From positions 1-64,000 of the forward strand of contig OMXS01000016.1 of NCBI GenBank assembly GCA_900315095.1: a DNA stretch of 64,000 bases, in the 5' to 3' direction. The notes under the pieces were generated by a model that was given only the letters and a program-made list of their open reading frames with translations, made no database searches and had not been told where the DNA came from. The position numbers and the translations under genes are program-made. This document shows positions 30,225 through 39,162 of the stretch, one piece after another (the stretch's first letter is position 1; the number at the start of each line of letters is the position of its first letter). Source of the stretch: an uncultured Prevotellaceae bacterium. GTDB taxonomy: Bacteria > Bacteroidota > Bacteroidia > Bacteroidales > Bacteroidaceae.

Positions 30225-30265
30225 CTCCTTTTTATGTAAAAAGTACGGAAAAACACTTATAATTT

Positions 30266-30552
30266 TGGCAACTATATACTATCAGACCCCATTGCAAACG
30301 ACTCCCCGCCCATTAAAGTTCCCCTCGCCCTTTGGAGAGGGGGCAGGGGTGAGGCCTAGGGGCAGGGGTGGGGTCAGTGTCTTTCTACACATAACTCCAT
30401 TTATCTCCTTCCTTTAATTACCGACCCCACCCCTTTCCCCTCCCCTGCATGGGCGGGGAACCAACGATCGCAGGCCGAAGTAAAAAACGATTGTCGGCAA
30501 GGCATTTTACGGAATACAATCCATAGTAGGGTCAAACAGCATATAATTACCT
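30266..30552. mobile_element. MITE-like element, copy B
   Basis: The left end GGCAACTATATACTATCAGA and the right end GGGTCAAACAGCATATAATT are imperfect inverted repeats. The interior has long GC-rich inverted arms around CTTTCTACACATAACTCC, shares 30301-30360 with 9709-9760 (inverted) and carries the ACGATCGCAGGCCGAAG module. It lies between the duplicated efp promoter and the serpin promoter. No coding frame is credible. Confidence 0.65.
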
Positions 30553-30592
30553 ATAATTTTGAACGTTTTCATGTGATTGAGAGCGATAAAGT

Positions 30593-30623
30593 TTGTTACT
30601 TCCCTTTATTATCATTATATTTG
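30593..30623 (+). promoter_or_regulatory. Serpin operon promoter
   Basis: TTG at 30593-30595, a 20-bp spacer and TATATTTG at 30616-30623 lie 22 bp before the serpin ATG. Confidence 0.65.
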
Positions 30624-30644
30624 CAGCAGGATAAATAAAAGAAT

Positions 30645-31949
30645 ATGAACATGAACAGTCATTTAAAAATAACAGTCATCCTGGGTGCACTCTGCCTGTT
30701 AACAATGTTGACGGGATGCAAAGGCACGCCACAAAAGGTAAAGGATGTGGTGGAGGATGCGATAGGTATAGAAGAGGACCAGACAACATTCTGGTTGAAT
30801 GAGGAACAGGAGAACATAGTACGCAAAGGCAATGAGTTCTCCATCAAATTATTCAGGAAGATTGCAGAGGAGGAAGGAAAAAAGAATGTCTTTGTCTCAA
30901 CCATTGGAATGTACTATTCGCTGAACATCATCAATAATGGTGCGTCAGGTCGTACCCGACAGGAGATATGCAATGCCCTAAGCATAGACACAACAGACAT
31001 CGACCGTGTCAACAAAATCTGCCGAATACTGATGAAAGGTCAGGAGAGAATCACTGAGAACAAAGAAGATGGTCCCTCGTCATATATGCGTACAACCATA
31101 ATATTTCAGGCGGGAAAGCATATTGACATAGACAAGTCGTTCCGGAAAGTTCTGGAAGATGACTATTCTGCTGGCATCATAAAGGGAGATGTCGATGCTG
31201 ACTGTCAACGCAAGATAGACGAGTGGTGCGCCAAGCATACAGATGGATTGCTCAGTAGTTTTCCCCTCACACAGCGAGACGACAGGTCGGCTAACTTGCT
31301 GGTGGCAAACTTCTTCAATGGGCGATGGGCTCAGAAGTTTTATAAAGAATACACGAAAGAGGAGCCTTTCCATGCTGGAACAAGCACAACGGTAAGCATG
31401 ATGAACATGACGGAAAGGGAGGAATTCTTTTCTTATGCGGAACTTAATGACTTCTCACTACTTAGAATACCCTATGCGGGCAGTTATCGTCTCTACGTCA
31501 TTCTTCCCAAGAAGGTCGATGGACTAAAAGCGTTGCTTCAGTCACTCGACGGGGAGAAACTTAGGACTGCCATAGGTCAGTTAAAGTCCTATGACTTTGT
31601 CTATGTCAAGATACCCAAGTTCGAGGTTGATTATTCTTTCAATGCGAACGATTATCTTTCATCATTGGGAGTCGGCAGGATGTTCAGTGACTCCGCTGAG
31701 TTGAATAGGATTCAGTCAGAACCGATGGTGATTAAGGATATCATACAAAAGACCAGAGTCATTCTTGACGAAGATGGAACGAGAGCAGGTGCCTTAACGT
31801 CAAGTTCATTTGCCACTTTGAGTGAGACGATGAATCCTACAAAGGCATACTTCTATGCAGACCATCCCTTTGCCTATATCATCGAAGACTCCTTCGGGAG
31901 TTACTGTTTCATGGGAACATTCTGGGGCAATAAGATTTCAGGCGAGTAA
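30645..31949 (+). CDS. Lipoprotein serpin (serine protease inhibitor family I4)
   Basis: The 434-residue protein has a lipoprotein signal with lipobox LTGC (Cys near residue 25). The serpin fold follows with NVFVSTIGMYYSLNIINNGASG, LLVANFFNGRWAQKF, MMNMTEREEFFSYAEL and the C-terminal PFAYIIEDSFGSYCFMG. The hinge DEDGTRAGALTSSSF has small residues at the P12-P10 positions, as in inhibitory serpins. The scissile bond probably lies in SFATLSETM. Surface anchoring suggests protection against host or competitor proteases. It is followed after 33 bp by a repeat-protein gene in the same direction. Confidence 0.92.
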   Translation: MNMNSHLKITVILGALCLLTMLTGCKGTPQKVKDVVEDAIGIEEDQTTFWLNEEQENIVRKGNEFSIKLFRKIAEEEGKKNVFVSTIGMYYSLNIINNGASGRTRQEICNALSIDTTDIDRVNKICRILMKGQERITENKEDGPSSYMRTTIIFQAGKHIDIDKSFRKVLEDDYSAGIIKGDVDADCQRKIDEWCAKHTDGLLSSFPLTQRDDRSANLLVANFFNGRWAQKFYKEYTKEEPFHAGTSTTVSMMNMTEREEFFSYAELNDFSLLRIPYAGSYRLYVILPKKVDGLKALLQSLDGEKLRTAIGQLKSYDFVYVKIPKFEVDYSFNANDYLSSLGVGRMFSDSAELNRIQSEPMVIKDIIQKTRVILDEDGTRAGALTSSSFATLSETMNPTKAYFYADHPFAYIIEDSFGSYCFMGTFWGNKISGE

Positions 31950-31982
31950 TAAATATTGAGTTAACCTTTAAAACTTAGAACG

Positions 31983-32438
31983 ATGATGAAAAGACTTTCT
32001 ATGATTCTTGCGATGCTTGCAGTTGTCGCAACAATCAACGCCACGAAGATTTATCACGGCAACAGCACATACGTGGGCAACGTGGTATATACTTGGGACG
32101 GCAAACACCTCTATCAGGGCAACACCACCTATGTGGGAAATATCCTATACACTTGGGACGGCAAACACCTCTATCAAGGCAACACCACCTATGTGGGCAA
32201 TATCCTCTTAACATGGGACGGGAAGTGCATCTATCAGGGCAACTCCACCTATGTGGGCAATGTTCTCTTCACGTGGAACGGCAAAAACTTGTTTCGCGGC
32301 AACACCACATACGTGGGAAACATACTCTGCACTTGGGACGGCAAGCATCTATATAACGGCAACAGCACATACGTGGGCAACATAACATATACGACCGACG
32401 GGCCCATACCGCCCGTAATCATGTCCCTGCTGTTGTAG
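31983..32438 (+). CDS. Secreted protein of six 20-residue GN-TYVGN repeats
   Basis: A signal peptide (MKRLSMILAMLAVVATINA) is followed from about residue 26 to 145 by six tandem 20-residue units of the form GN(S/T)TYVGN-hydrophobic-TWDGK-hydrophobic. The DNA repeats with an exact 60-bp period, and units 2 to 4 are nearly identical, a sign of recent expansion or gene conversion. The regular Tyr, Trp and Gly spacing suggests a beta-solenoid or beta-hairpin stack. The short tail ends PPVIMSLLL. I do not recognise a named family. It lies 33 bp after the serpin gene and is probably co-transcribed. Confidence 0.82.
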   Translation: MMKRLSMILAMLAVVATINATKIYHGNSTYVGNVVYTWDGKHLYQGNTTYVGNILYTWDGKHLYQGNTTYVGNILLTWDGKCIYQGNSTYVGNVLFTWNGKNLFRGNTTYVGNILCTWDGKHLYNGNSTYVGNITYTTDGPIPPVIMSLLL

Positions 32439-32466
32439 GAGACAAGAACGAGAGTCTCCTTACGGC
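32438..32466 (+). terminator. Possible terminator of the serpin operon
   Basis: GGAGAC at 32438-32443 pairs with GTCTCC at 32454-32459 over a 10-nt loop; it overlaps the stop codon and the T-run is weak. Confidence 0.4.
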
Positions 32467-32588
32467 ACAGATTACCAGACTCACATCTTTCTTATTTCTT
32501 ATGCATGTTTTCCCGTCAAATAATGCCGCGCTATTCACGCTAAATTAGAAAAAAACATAAAAGTTGATACTAAATTTCGCATATTTCT

Positions 32589-32618
32589 TTGGTAATTAAA
32601 AAGAAATGAGTAATTTTG
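32589..32618 (+). promoter_or_regulatory. rpmH promoter
   Basis: TTG at 32589-32591, a 19-bp spacer and TAATTTTG at 32611-32618 precede the rpmH start by 56 bp. Confidence 0.65.
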
Positions 32619-32674
32619 CACCCCGCAAATGAGCGAATCTCAAGAAATAACAACAAAATAAATAGATAAGAAAG

Positions 32675-32830
32675 ATGAAAAGAACATTTCAGCCCCACAA
32701 CAGAAGAAGAGTGAACAAGCACGGCTTCCGTGAGCGTATGGCTACAAAGAACGGTCGCAGCGTGCTGGCTTCTCGTCGCGCTAAGGGCCGCAAGAAGCTC
32801 ACAGTATCTGACGAACATCATGGCAAATAA
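32675..32830 (+). CDS. rpmH: Ribosomal protein bL34
   Basis: The 51-residue basic protein reads [20 protein letters not shown], continues with [22 protein letters not shown] and ends TVSDEHHGK; the family signature is complete. It is part of the large ribosomal subunit. The tail is a few residues longer than in E. coli. It is well separated from the PASTA gene, which has its own promoter. Confidence 0.97.
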   Translation: MKRTFQPHNRRRVNKHGFRERMATKNGRSVLASRRAKGRKKLTVSDEHHGK

Positions 32831-32913
32831 GCCATTCTAACTTTGTATTAAAGTTAAAAACAGGGAGATGCATGCGTTTTAAGGCTGCTTCTTCCTGTTT
32901 TTTCATGTTTTTT

Positions 32914-32944
32914 TTGCATCTTTCATCTATTTATGTTACCTTTG
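32914..32944 (+). promoter_or_regulatory. Promoter of the PASTA-rluD-ddl block
   Basis: TTG at 32914-32916, a 20-bp spacer and TACCTTTG at 32937-32944 lie 20 bp before the PASTA gene start. Confidence 0.65.
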
Positions 32945-32963
32945 CCCATGAAATACAACCAAA

Positions 32964-33707
32964 ATGACAATATCTAAATTTTTCAAGAAGATATTCAGTT
33001 TCTACCTTTGGGGAAACATTTTCGCGATGATTGCTGTATTGGCTCTTGTTGCCATAGGAGTGCGCTACGGACTTGACCTCTACACTCATCACGGAGAGAA
33101 AATCGTCATCCCCGACGTGAAGCATAAGTCTTTTGCCGACGCCGAGAACATTCTTGACAAGGCAGGACTGAAGGTCGTTGTTAGCGACACAGGATACGTG
33201 AAGAGCCTTCCGCCCGACTGCATCCTCGAGCAAACGCCTGTGGCGGGGAAGATTGTGAAGTCGGGCCACGTCATCTATCTCGTGATAAACTCAGACACGC
33301 CAATGCTCACTCTGCCTGACATCATCGACAACAGTTCGTACCGCACGGCACGAGTGAAACTCATCTCGATGGGATTCAAGGTGGGCGAGCCGATGTATGT
33401 AAACGGCGAGCGCGACTGGGTTTACGGTGTGCTGTGCAACGGCAAGAGCATCGTCAGCGGACAAAAGGTGTCTGTTGAGGATATCCTTATAATACAGGTG
33501 GGCAACGGCATGCGCGATGCCAGCGACTCTGTGTTCGTCGACGACTCATACTACGAATACTATTACGAAGACTCGCCAAACGACTCTTCTACCATCAACA
33601 ACGGCGAGGTGGAGCAAAGCACCAACAGCGAAACAACAGAGCCTGCAGCACCAGCACCGTCGGGTGATGTAGATCAGTTCCAGGAGGTAACTGTTCCCGA
33701 TGTATAA
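32964..33707 (+). CDS. Membrane-anchored PASTA domain protein
   Basis: The 247-residue protein has one N-terminal membrane segment (residues 12-36) and then extracytoplasmic PASTA repeats: VIPDVKHKSFADAENILDKAGL, LPDIIDNSSYRTARVKLISMGF and a third degenerate unit. The tail is acidic and rich in Ser, Thr and Pro. PASTA domains bind peptidoglycan or its precursors. There is no kinase domain, which is usual for Bacteroidetes. Its 3' end overlaps the RluD-type gene by 8 bp, and ddl follows, so the block links wall sensing with wall synthesis. Confidence 0.88.
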   Translation: MTISKFFKKIFSFYLWGNIFAMIAVLALVAIGVRYGLDLYTHHGEKIVIPDVKHKSFADAENILDKAGLKVVVSDTGYVKSLPPDCILEQTPVAGKIVKSGHVIYLVINSDTPMLTLPDIIDNSSYRTARVKLISMGFKVGEPMYVNGERDWVYGVLCNGKSIVSGQKVSVEDILIIQVGNGMRDASDSVFVDDSYYEYYYEDSPNDSSTINNGEVEQSTNSETTEPAAPAPSGDVDQFQEVTVPDV

Positions 33708-34815
33708 GGATATGGAAGAACCTCTCGGCGAGGACGAGATGCTGACGTCTGCTATTGACGGCGACACCGACCTGCAGGACGAAGAACAGGATTCTCTCGA
33801 CGAGGAGCAGGACAGTCAACTATACGAGCATTTCAGGCTGGTGGCAGATGCTGGGCAAGTGCCTGTGAGGGTGGACAAGTTTCTCACAGAGCGCATGCAG
33901 CACCAGAGCCGCAACCGCATACAGAAAGCGGCCGAGGCGGGGTTCATACATGTCAACGAGCGTCCCGTGAAGAGCAACTACAAAGTGCGGCCGGGCGATG
34001 TGGTGACGTTGATGCTCAACCGTCCGCGCTACGACGACACAATAGAACCGGAGGACATTCCGCTTGATGTCGTCTACGAGGACGACCAACTGATGGTGAT
34101 AAACAAACCCGCGGGAATGGTTGTTCATCCAGGATGCGGCAACTATCACGGCACGCTGGTAAATGCTGTCGCCTGGCATCTTCGCAACATGCCTTCATAC
34201 GACCCTAACGACCCCGAGGTGGGGCTGGTTCACCGCATCGACAAGGACACCAGCGGACTCCTTGTGGTGGCGAAGACTCCAGAAGCAAAGAGCCGTCTAG
34301 GAGTGCAGTTCTTCAACAAGACCACTCACCGCTCATACAACGCGCTGGTCTGGGGAAACTTCGTTGAGGACAGCGGAACAATAGAGGGAAACATAGGCCG
34401 CGACGTGCGCGACCGTCTCCGCATGGATGTCTTCCCAAAGGACTCGGGCATAGGGAAGCCCGCCGTCACACACTACCGGGTGATGGAGCGCTACGGATAC
34501 ACCACTCTGGTGGAATGCATTCTCGAGACAGGACGCACCCACCAGATACGAGCACACATGAGGCACATAGGCCATCCGCTGTTCAGCGACGAGCGATACG
34601 GCGGCTGCGAGATACTAAGGGGCGAGCGCACAGCATCATACAAGGCATACATACGCAACTGCTTCGCCTTGTGCCCACGACAGGCACTACACGCGCGCAC
34701 GCTGGGATTCGTGCATCCCGCTACAGGAAAACAGATGGACTTCACCAGCCCGCTGCCCGAAGACATGCAGCAACTGATAGACAAATGGCGCGCACGACTA
34801 AACTCACAAGCTTAA
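33700..34815 (+). CDS. rluD: RluA/RluD family 23S rRNA pseudouridine synthase
   Basis: The 371-residue protein has an acidic N-terminal extension, an S4 domain (VRVDKFLTERMQHQSRNRIQ) and the catalytic domain with the active-site Asp in VGLVHRIDKDTSGLLVV. RTHQIRAHMRHIGHPLFSDE is also present. It isomerises uridines in large-subunit rRNA; assignment to RluD rather than another RluA-type enzyme rests on family resemblance. The Met at 33712 is an alternative start that would remove the overlap with the PASTA gene. Confidence 0.9.
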   Translation: MYKDMEEPLGEDEMLTSAIDGDTDLQDEEQDSLDEEQDSQLYEHFRLVADAGQVPVRVDKFLTERMQHQSRNRIQKAAEAGFIHVNERPVKSNYKVRPGDVVTLMLNRPRYDDTIEPEDIPLDVVYEDDQLMVINKPAGMVVHPGCGNYHGTLVNAVAWHLRNMPSYDPNDPEVGLVHRIDKDTSGLLVVAKTPEAKSRLGVQFFNKTTHRSYNALVWGNFVEDSGTIEGNIGRDVRDRLRMDVFPKDSGIGKPAVTHYRVMERYGYTTLVECILETGRTHQIRAHMRHIGHPLFSDERYGGCEILRGERTASYKAYIRNCFALCPRQALHARTLGFVHPATGKQMDFTSPLPEDMQQLIDKWRARLNSQA

Positions 34816-34841
34816 GAACTGAATAACAAGAAACTTATATA

Positions 34842-35834
34842 ATGAAAAACCTTAAAAGAAACATCGCCATAGTTTGTGGCGGAGACTCGTCAGAGCACGA
34901 CGTTTCTATGCGCTCTGCACAAGGACTTTACTCTTTTTTCGACAAAGAACGTTACAACGTGTGGATTGTTGACATGCGCGGACTCGCGTGGTATGTCAAC
35001 CTACACGACGGCACACGCACACCAATAGACCGCAACGACTTCTCTTTCAAAGAGAACGGGAAACTCGTGATGTTCGACTATGCCTATATCACAATACACG
35101 GAACACCGGGCGAGAACGGTATACTGCAGGGATACTTCGAACTGATACACCTGCCCTACTCCACCAGCGGCGTGCTCGTAGAGGCAATGACCTTCGACAA
35201 GTTCGTGCTCAACCAGTATCTACGCGGCTACGGGGTGAAGGTGGCCGAGTCGATGCTCATACGCAAAGGATACGAAGAACTGGTTTCCGACGACGAGATT
35301 GACGAGAAGATAGGCATGCCGTGCTTCGTGAAGCCTGCGGCTGACGGCTCTTCGTTCGGAGTGTCAAAGGTAAAGAACAAAGACCAGTTGGCTCCTGCCA
35401 TCCGTAAGGCACTTATGGAGAGCGACGACGTAATGGTGGAAAGTCTGCTCGAAGGCACCGAGATAACTGTGGGATGCTACAAGACACGCGAGAAGACAGT
35501 CATCTTCCCCGCTACCGAAGTGGTGACAAAGAACGAGTTCTTCGACTACGACGCCAAGTACAACGGACAGGTGCAGGAGATTACGCCTGCACGCATCCCT
35601 GAGGAAACGGCAAAGCGCGCAGCACAACTTACAAGCGCCATCTACGACATACTGCACTGCAACGGAATCATCCGCATCGACTATATCATCAGCAAAGACC
35701 AGGAGATATCGATGCTCGAGGTGAACACCACGCCCGGAATGACCGCCACAAGTTTCATTCCGCAGCAGGTGCGCGCTGCAGGACTTAACATCACCGACGT
35801 CCTCACCGACATCGTGGAGAATCAATTCAAATAA
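34842..35834 (+). CDS. ddl: D-alanine--D-alanine ligase
   Basis: The ATP-grasp enzyme of 330 residues makes the D-Ala-D-Ala dipeptide for peptidoglycan. Visible motifs are CGGDSSEHDVSMRSAQGLY, HGTPGENGILQGYFEL, FVKPAADGSSFGVSKV and IDYIISKDQEISMLEVNTTPGMT. It works upstream of MurF, which is encoded at 42787. It lies 26 bp after the rluD stop and 25 bp before the acyltransferase gene. Confidence 0.96.
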   Translation: MKNLKRNIAIVCGGDSSEHDVSMRSAQGLYSFFDKERYNVWIVDMRGLAWYVNLHDGTRTPIDRNDFSFKENGKLVMFDYAYITIHGTPGENGILQGYFELIHLPYSTSGVLVEAMTFDKFVLNQYLRGYGVKVAESMLIRKGYEELVSDDEIDEKIGMPCFVKPAADGSSFGVSKVKNKDQLAPAIRKALMESDDVMVESLLEGTEITVGCYKTREKTVIFPATEVVTKNEFFDYDAKYNGQVQEITPARIPEETAKRAAQLTSAIYDILHCNGIIRIDYIISKDQEISMLEVNTTPGMTATSFIPQQVRAAGLNITDVLTDIVENQFK

Positions 35835-35859
35835 TCCATCATTTAACACCCCAACCGCA

Positions 35860-37002
35860 ATGACATTATCCGATTTCGACGCGATACGTCCTTTCGAACC
35901 AGAGGAGTTGCCGGCAGCCTACGACCGGCTCGTTGCTAACCCGCAGTTCCGCGCAGTTGTGGGAATGCTCTATCCGCAGGTGCCTTTCGAGGCACTTGAG
36001 AAGAAGATGAGGGCCTGCAACACCAGCATGGAATTCCAACTCGCCTTCTGTTACGACTTTCTCGAGATGCTTATGGCTAAGGCGAGTCTCGGAATGGACA
36101 TCAACGTGGACGCGATTGACGTAAGCAAGCGTTTCACCTTCGTGAGCAACCACCGCGACATCGTGCTCGACTCGGCTCTGCTCGACAAACTGCTCGTCGA
36201 TGCGGGATTCAAGACAACTTGCGAGATTGCAATCGGCGACAACCTGCTGTCTCTCCCGTGGGTGAAGGACCTCGTGAGAATCAACAAGTCGTTCATCGTG
36301 GAACGCTCGCTTCAGCCCCGCGAGATGCTGCTTGCCAGCAAGCGTCTCTCTGAGTACATGCACTTCGTTATTCAGGAGAAGAACGACAATGTGTGGATAG
36401 CACAGCGCGAGGGAAGGGCAAAGGACAGCGACGACCGCACACAGCCCGCGATACTGAAGATGATGGCAATGGGCGGAACAGGTACTCCGTCGGAACGACT
36501 CCAACAACTGCACATCGTACCGCTGTCTATCAGCTACGAGTTCGACCCGTGCGACTTCCTCAAGGCGCGCGAGTTCCAACTGCGACGCGACAACCCGGAA
36601 TGGAAGAAGGGAAAGAACGACGATGTTGTGAGCATGCAGACAGGAATAATGGGATTCAAGGGACATGTGCACTATCATTGTGCACCGTGTATCGATGAGT
36701 ATCTACAGCAACTGCCTGCAGACACTCCGAAGACAGAGTTCTTCGATATCGTGGCAGCACACATCGACAGCGAGATTCACCGCAACTACCGCCTATATCC
36801 CTCAAACTATATCGCAGCAGACATGCTCGACGGCACCTCGTTTGCCAAAGAGGGGAAATACACCGAGGCCGACCGCCAGCAGTTTGAGGCATACTTGCAA
36901 GGACAGCTCAACAAGATTGACCTCGCGGACAAGGATATCCCGTTCCTACGCGAGCGCATGCTGACGATGTACGCCAATCCGCTGAGGAATAAAATGAAGT
37001 AG
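35860..37002 (+). CDS. Acyltransferase (PlsB/PlsC-like)
   Basis: The 380-residue protein carries an acyltransferase motif near residue 95, VSNHRDIVLDS, where His and Asp are five residues apart instead of the usual four. INKSFIVERS and IAQREGRAKDS follow as acceptor-binding blocks. It probably acylates glycerol-3-phosphate or a lysophospholipid at the inner membrane, although no strong membrane segment is present. It follows ddl in the same direction. Confidence 0.8.
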   Translation: MTLSDFDAIRPFEPEELPAAYDRLVANPQFRAVVGMLYPQVPFEALEKKMRACNTSMEFQLAFCYDFLEMLMAKASLGMDINVDAIDVSKRFTFVSNHRDIVLDSALLDKLLVDAGFKTTCEIAIGDNLLSLPWVKDLVRINKSFIVERSLQPREMLLASKRLSEYMHFVIQEKNDNVWIAQREGRAKDSDDRTQPAILKMMAMGGTGTPSERLQQLHIVPLSISYEFDPCDFLKAREFQLRRDNPEWKKGKNDDVVSMQTGIMGFKGHVHYHCAPCIDEYLQQLPADTPKTEFFDIVAAHIDSEIHRNYRLYPSNYIAADMLDGTSFAKEGKYTEADRQQFEAYLQGQLNKIDLADKDIPFLRERMLTMYANPLRNKMK

Positions 37003-37009
37003 TTAAAAA

Positions 37010-37085
37010 GGAGGCAGGTGGAGATATGGGACGAATGTGCAACAAAACTGTTGTCCTCTATCTCCCTCCACCGCACTTTATCTTC
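37010..37085. repeat. Copy of the GGAGATAGAGGACAAC dispersed repeat
   Basis: GTGGAGATATGGGACGAATG and, after a short interval, GTTGTCCTCTATCTCCCTCC form a loose inverted pair. The second piece is the reverse complement of 9668-9690 and matches 39288-39306. Confidence 0.55.
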
Positions 37086-37097
37086 CTTAAAAAACAT

Positions 37098-37772
37098 ATG
37101 CGACCAAAACAACTCCTCCCTATCCTCGCCTTTCTTCTTGCTGCCTGCACAACAGAGACTTACGACTCTGGTGACGGCAAGTACAGCATGATGCGTGCCG
37201 ACTTCGTGGAGACTCGCACCAACGGCGCGGGAGAGTTGTATTGCGCCGTCACCGACGAAGGCGACTCACTCTTACTTTCTCCCAAACGCACAGCGAAATG
37301 GGCAGCAACACCCGACTCTCTCTATCGCGCCCTGCTATATTATAATGTGCCGCAGACAGGGATTGAGGTGAAGACAATATCGCTGACCAGCATCCCCACC
37401 CCGTTGGTGCGCATGAAAGAAGACGTGAAGGAACAGCAAACCGACCCCGTAGTCTTCAACAGCGCGTGGATGAGCCGCGAGGGACGCTATATCAATCTCG
37501 GACTCTCGGTAAAGACTGGAGTCGCTGAGGGCGTTGACGAAAAGCAGACTATTGGGCTTATGTGCGACGAGATAACCACCGACAGCGAAGGGCACCGCCA
37601 CTATTCGCTCACCCTTTTGCATGCGCAGAACGGTGTTCCCGAGTATTACAGCGCCGAATTATTCTTGAGCATCGCCGACTATCGGCTGCCTGAGAAACCC
37701 GCCGAAGGCGACATCATCACAATAACAATCAACACCTACAAAGGAAAGACAGAAAGGTCTTTCCAATATTAG
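37098..37772 (+). CDS. NigD-like lipoprotein
   Basis: From the ATG at 37098 the protein starts MRPKQLLPILAFLLAACTTE, a lipoprotein signal with lipobox LAAC. The body (RADFVETRTNGAGELYCAVTDEGD, NSAWMSREGRYINLGLSVK, and NTYKGKTERSFQY at the end) resembles NigD-type proteins of Bacteroidetes, a two-domain family linked to outer-membrane cargo and of unknown function. A longer frame from 37026 reads through a copy of the GGAGATAGAGGACAAC repeat and is not preferred. Confidence 0.8.
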   Translation: MRPKQLLPILAFLLAACTTETYDSGDGKYSMMRADFVETRTNGAGELYCAVTDEGDSLLLSPKRTAKWAATPDSLYRALLYYNVPQTGIEVKTISLTSIPTPLVRMKEDVKEQQTDPVVFNSAWMSREGRYINLGLSVKTGVAEGVDEKQTIGLMCDEITTDSEGHRHYSLTLLHAQNGVPEYYSAELFLSIADYRLPEKPAEGDIITITINTYKGKTERSFQY

Positions 37773-37803
37773 TCTTGACTCAACACGTCAAACACATGCA
37801 TTC

Positions 37804-38012
37804 ATTTTTTAAAAGGGCATTAATCACATCCTCATTGATGCCCTTTCGCAAGCCCAAATACCATATTTCGCAACACGAAAGGACATTAATCGCGAGGTCA
37901 TCACTCATCTGTGAGGGCAACAAGAACGGCAGAAACGAAAACAAACAGGTCTTATTATATAGAAAATCAACTACGAATTTCACAGATTACCTGCAAAACC
38001 CGTAGTTGGTTG
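37804..38012. terminator. Two hairpins between the convergent NigD-like and ackA genes
   Basis: AAAGGGCAT near 37816 pairs with ATGCCCTTT near 37842. Further on, CAACTACG near 37969 pairs with CGTAGTTG near 38001. The second lies 25 bp from the ackA stop and could serve transcripts from either side. Confidence 0.45.
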
Positions 38013-38035
38013 TTTATGTGCTTTCTTACGAAAGG

Positions 38036-39138
38036 TTATTTCAGAAGATTCATGGTGTCGGTAGCAATCATCAACTCCTCGTCGGTAGGAATGACAACAA
38101 CCTTCACGCGAGAATCGTCGGCAGAGATGACAACCTCCTCGCCGCGTACTTTGTTCTTTGCCTCATCAAACTTGATGCCCAAGAACTCCATATCCTTACA
38201 AACCTCTGAGCGCATGCTAGTCTGGTTCTCACCTACACCAGCGGTGAACACCACAACATCGAGACCGCCCATAGCAGCAGCATAAGCACCGATGTATTTC
38301 TTTATGCGATAGAAATACATGTCCTGAGCCAGCTTAGCCTTCGGATCACCAGCCTTTGCAGCATTCTCAACGTCGCGCATATCGCTGGAACCGCCAGTAA
38401 GACCGGCCACACCACTCTGGTTCCCATCACCAGTCCTTCCAGCGGAGTGAGTCCCATAGACGTGTCGATGCACTTGCCATCCTTCACGGCTGCTATAGAA
38501 CCACCGTTACCCACGTGACAGGTCACCATCTTGGTGCCTTCGGCGGGGATACCGAGGAACTCGCAGGCACGGGCAGACACATAGCGGTGACTGGTTCCGT
38601 GAAAACCGTAGCGGCGGATGCCGTACTTCTCGTAGAGTTCATAAGGAATAGCATACATGTAAGCCTTAGGAGGCATAGTCTGATGGAATGCTGTGTCGAA
38701 GACACCCACCTGGGGCAATCCTGGCATCAGTTCCTTCACGGCGTTCACACCCTTCAGGTTAGCGGGATTATGCAGCGGAGCCAGATCAGAGCACTCCTCG
38801 AAAGCCTTGAGCACCTCGTCAGTAAGAATCACCGACTTGTTGAACTTCTCGCCACCGTGCACCATACGGTGACCCACAGCATCAATCTCGCTGAGGTCTT
38901 TTATAACACCGATTTCAGGGTCGGTAAGCAGAGAGAAGATGAACTTCACGCCCTCTGTATGCTCGGGGATGTCGTGCATTATCTGCTTTTTCTCACCGTT
39001 AGCAAGCTTTACTTTCACGAAAGCGCCGTCAAGTCCCACGCGCTCAGCGCCGCCGCTGGTCATCACACTCTTGTCGTCCATATTGTACAATGCGTACTTT
39101 ATTGAAGACGAACCACAATTTAAAACTAATATCTTCAT
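38036..39138 (-). pseudogene. ackA: Acetate kinase broken by an internal deletion
   Basis: Residues 1-241 are a normal AckA N-terminal part ([60 protein letters not shown]). Right after MGTR the frame turns into unrelated sequence and stops at 38302. The rest of AckA, from [17 protein letters not shown] to [17 protein letters not shown], continues in another frame to 38036. The segment corresponding to SGDxDP and about 30 residues is missing; the loss would be about 91 bp if the loop has the E. coli length. The junction is near 38414-38418. Its partner pta at 39861-40868 is intact. A real deletion and an assembly error both remain possible. Confidence 0.88.
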
Positions 39139-39162
39139 TGTTGTTTATTGGTTTATGAACAG

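Noticed and set aside
30047-30262. Short plus-strand frame with a duplicated KKRAQNKRIYSFLCR peptide
   Set aside because: It is the translation of the duplicated efp promoter region; the duplication is better explained at DNA level.
38302-39138. Intact, shorter acetate kinase
   Set aside because: The last 37 residues of this frame bear no relation to the family, while the expected C-terminal sequence follows directly in another frame, so the gene is broken rather than short.
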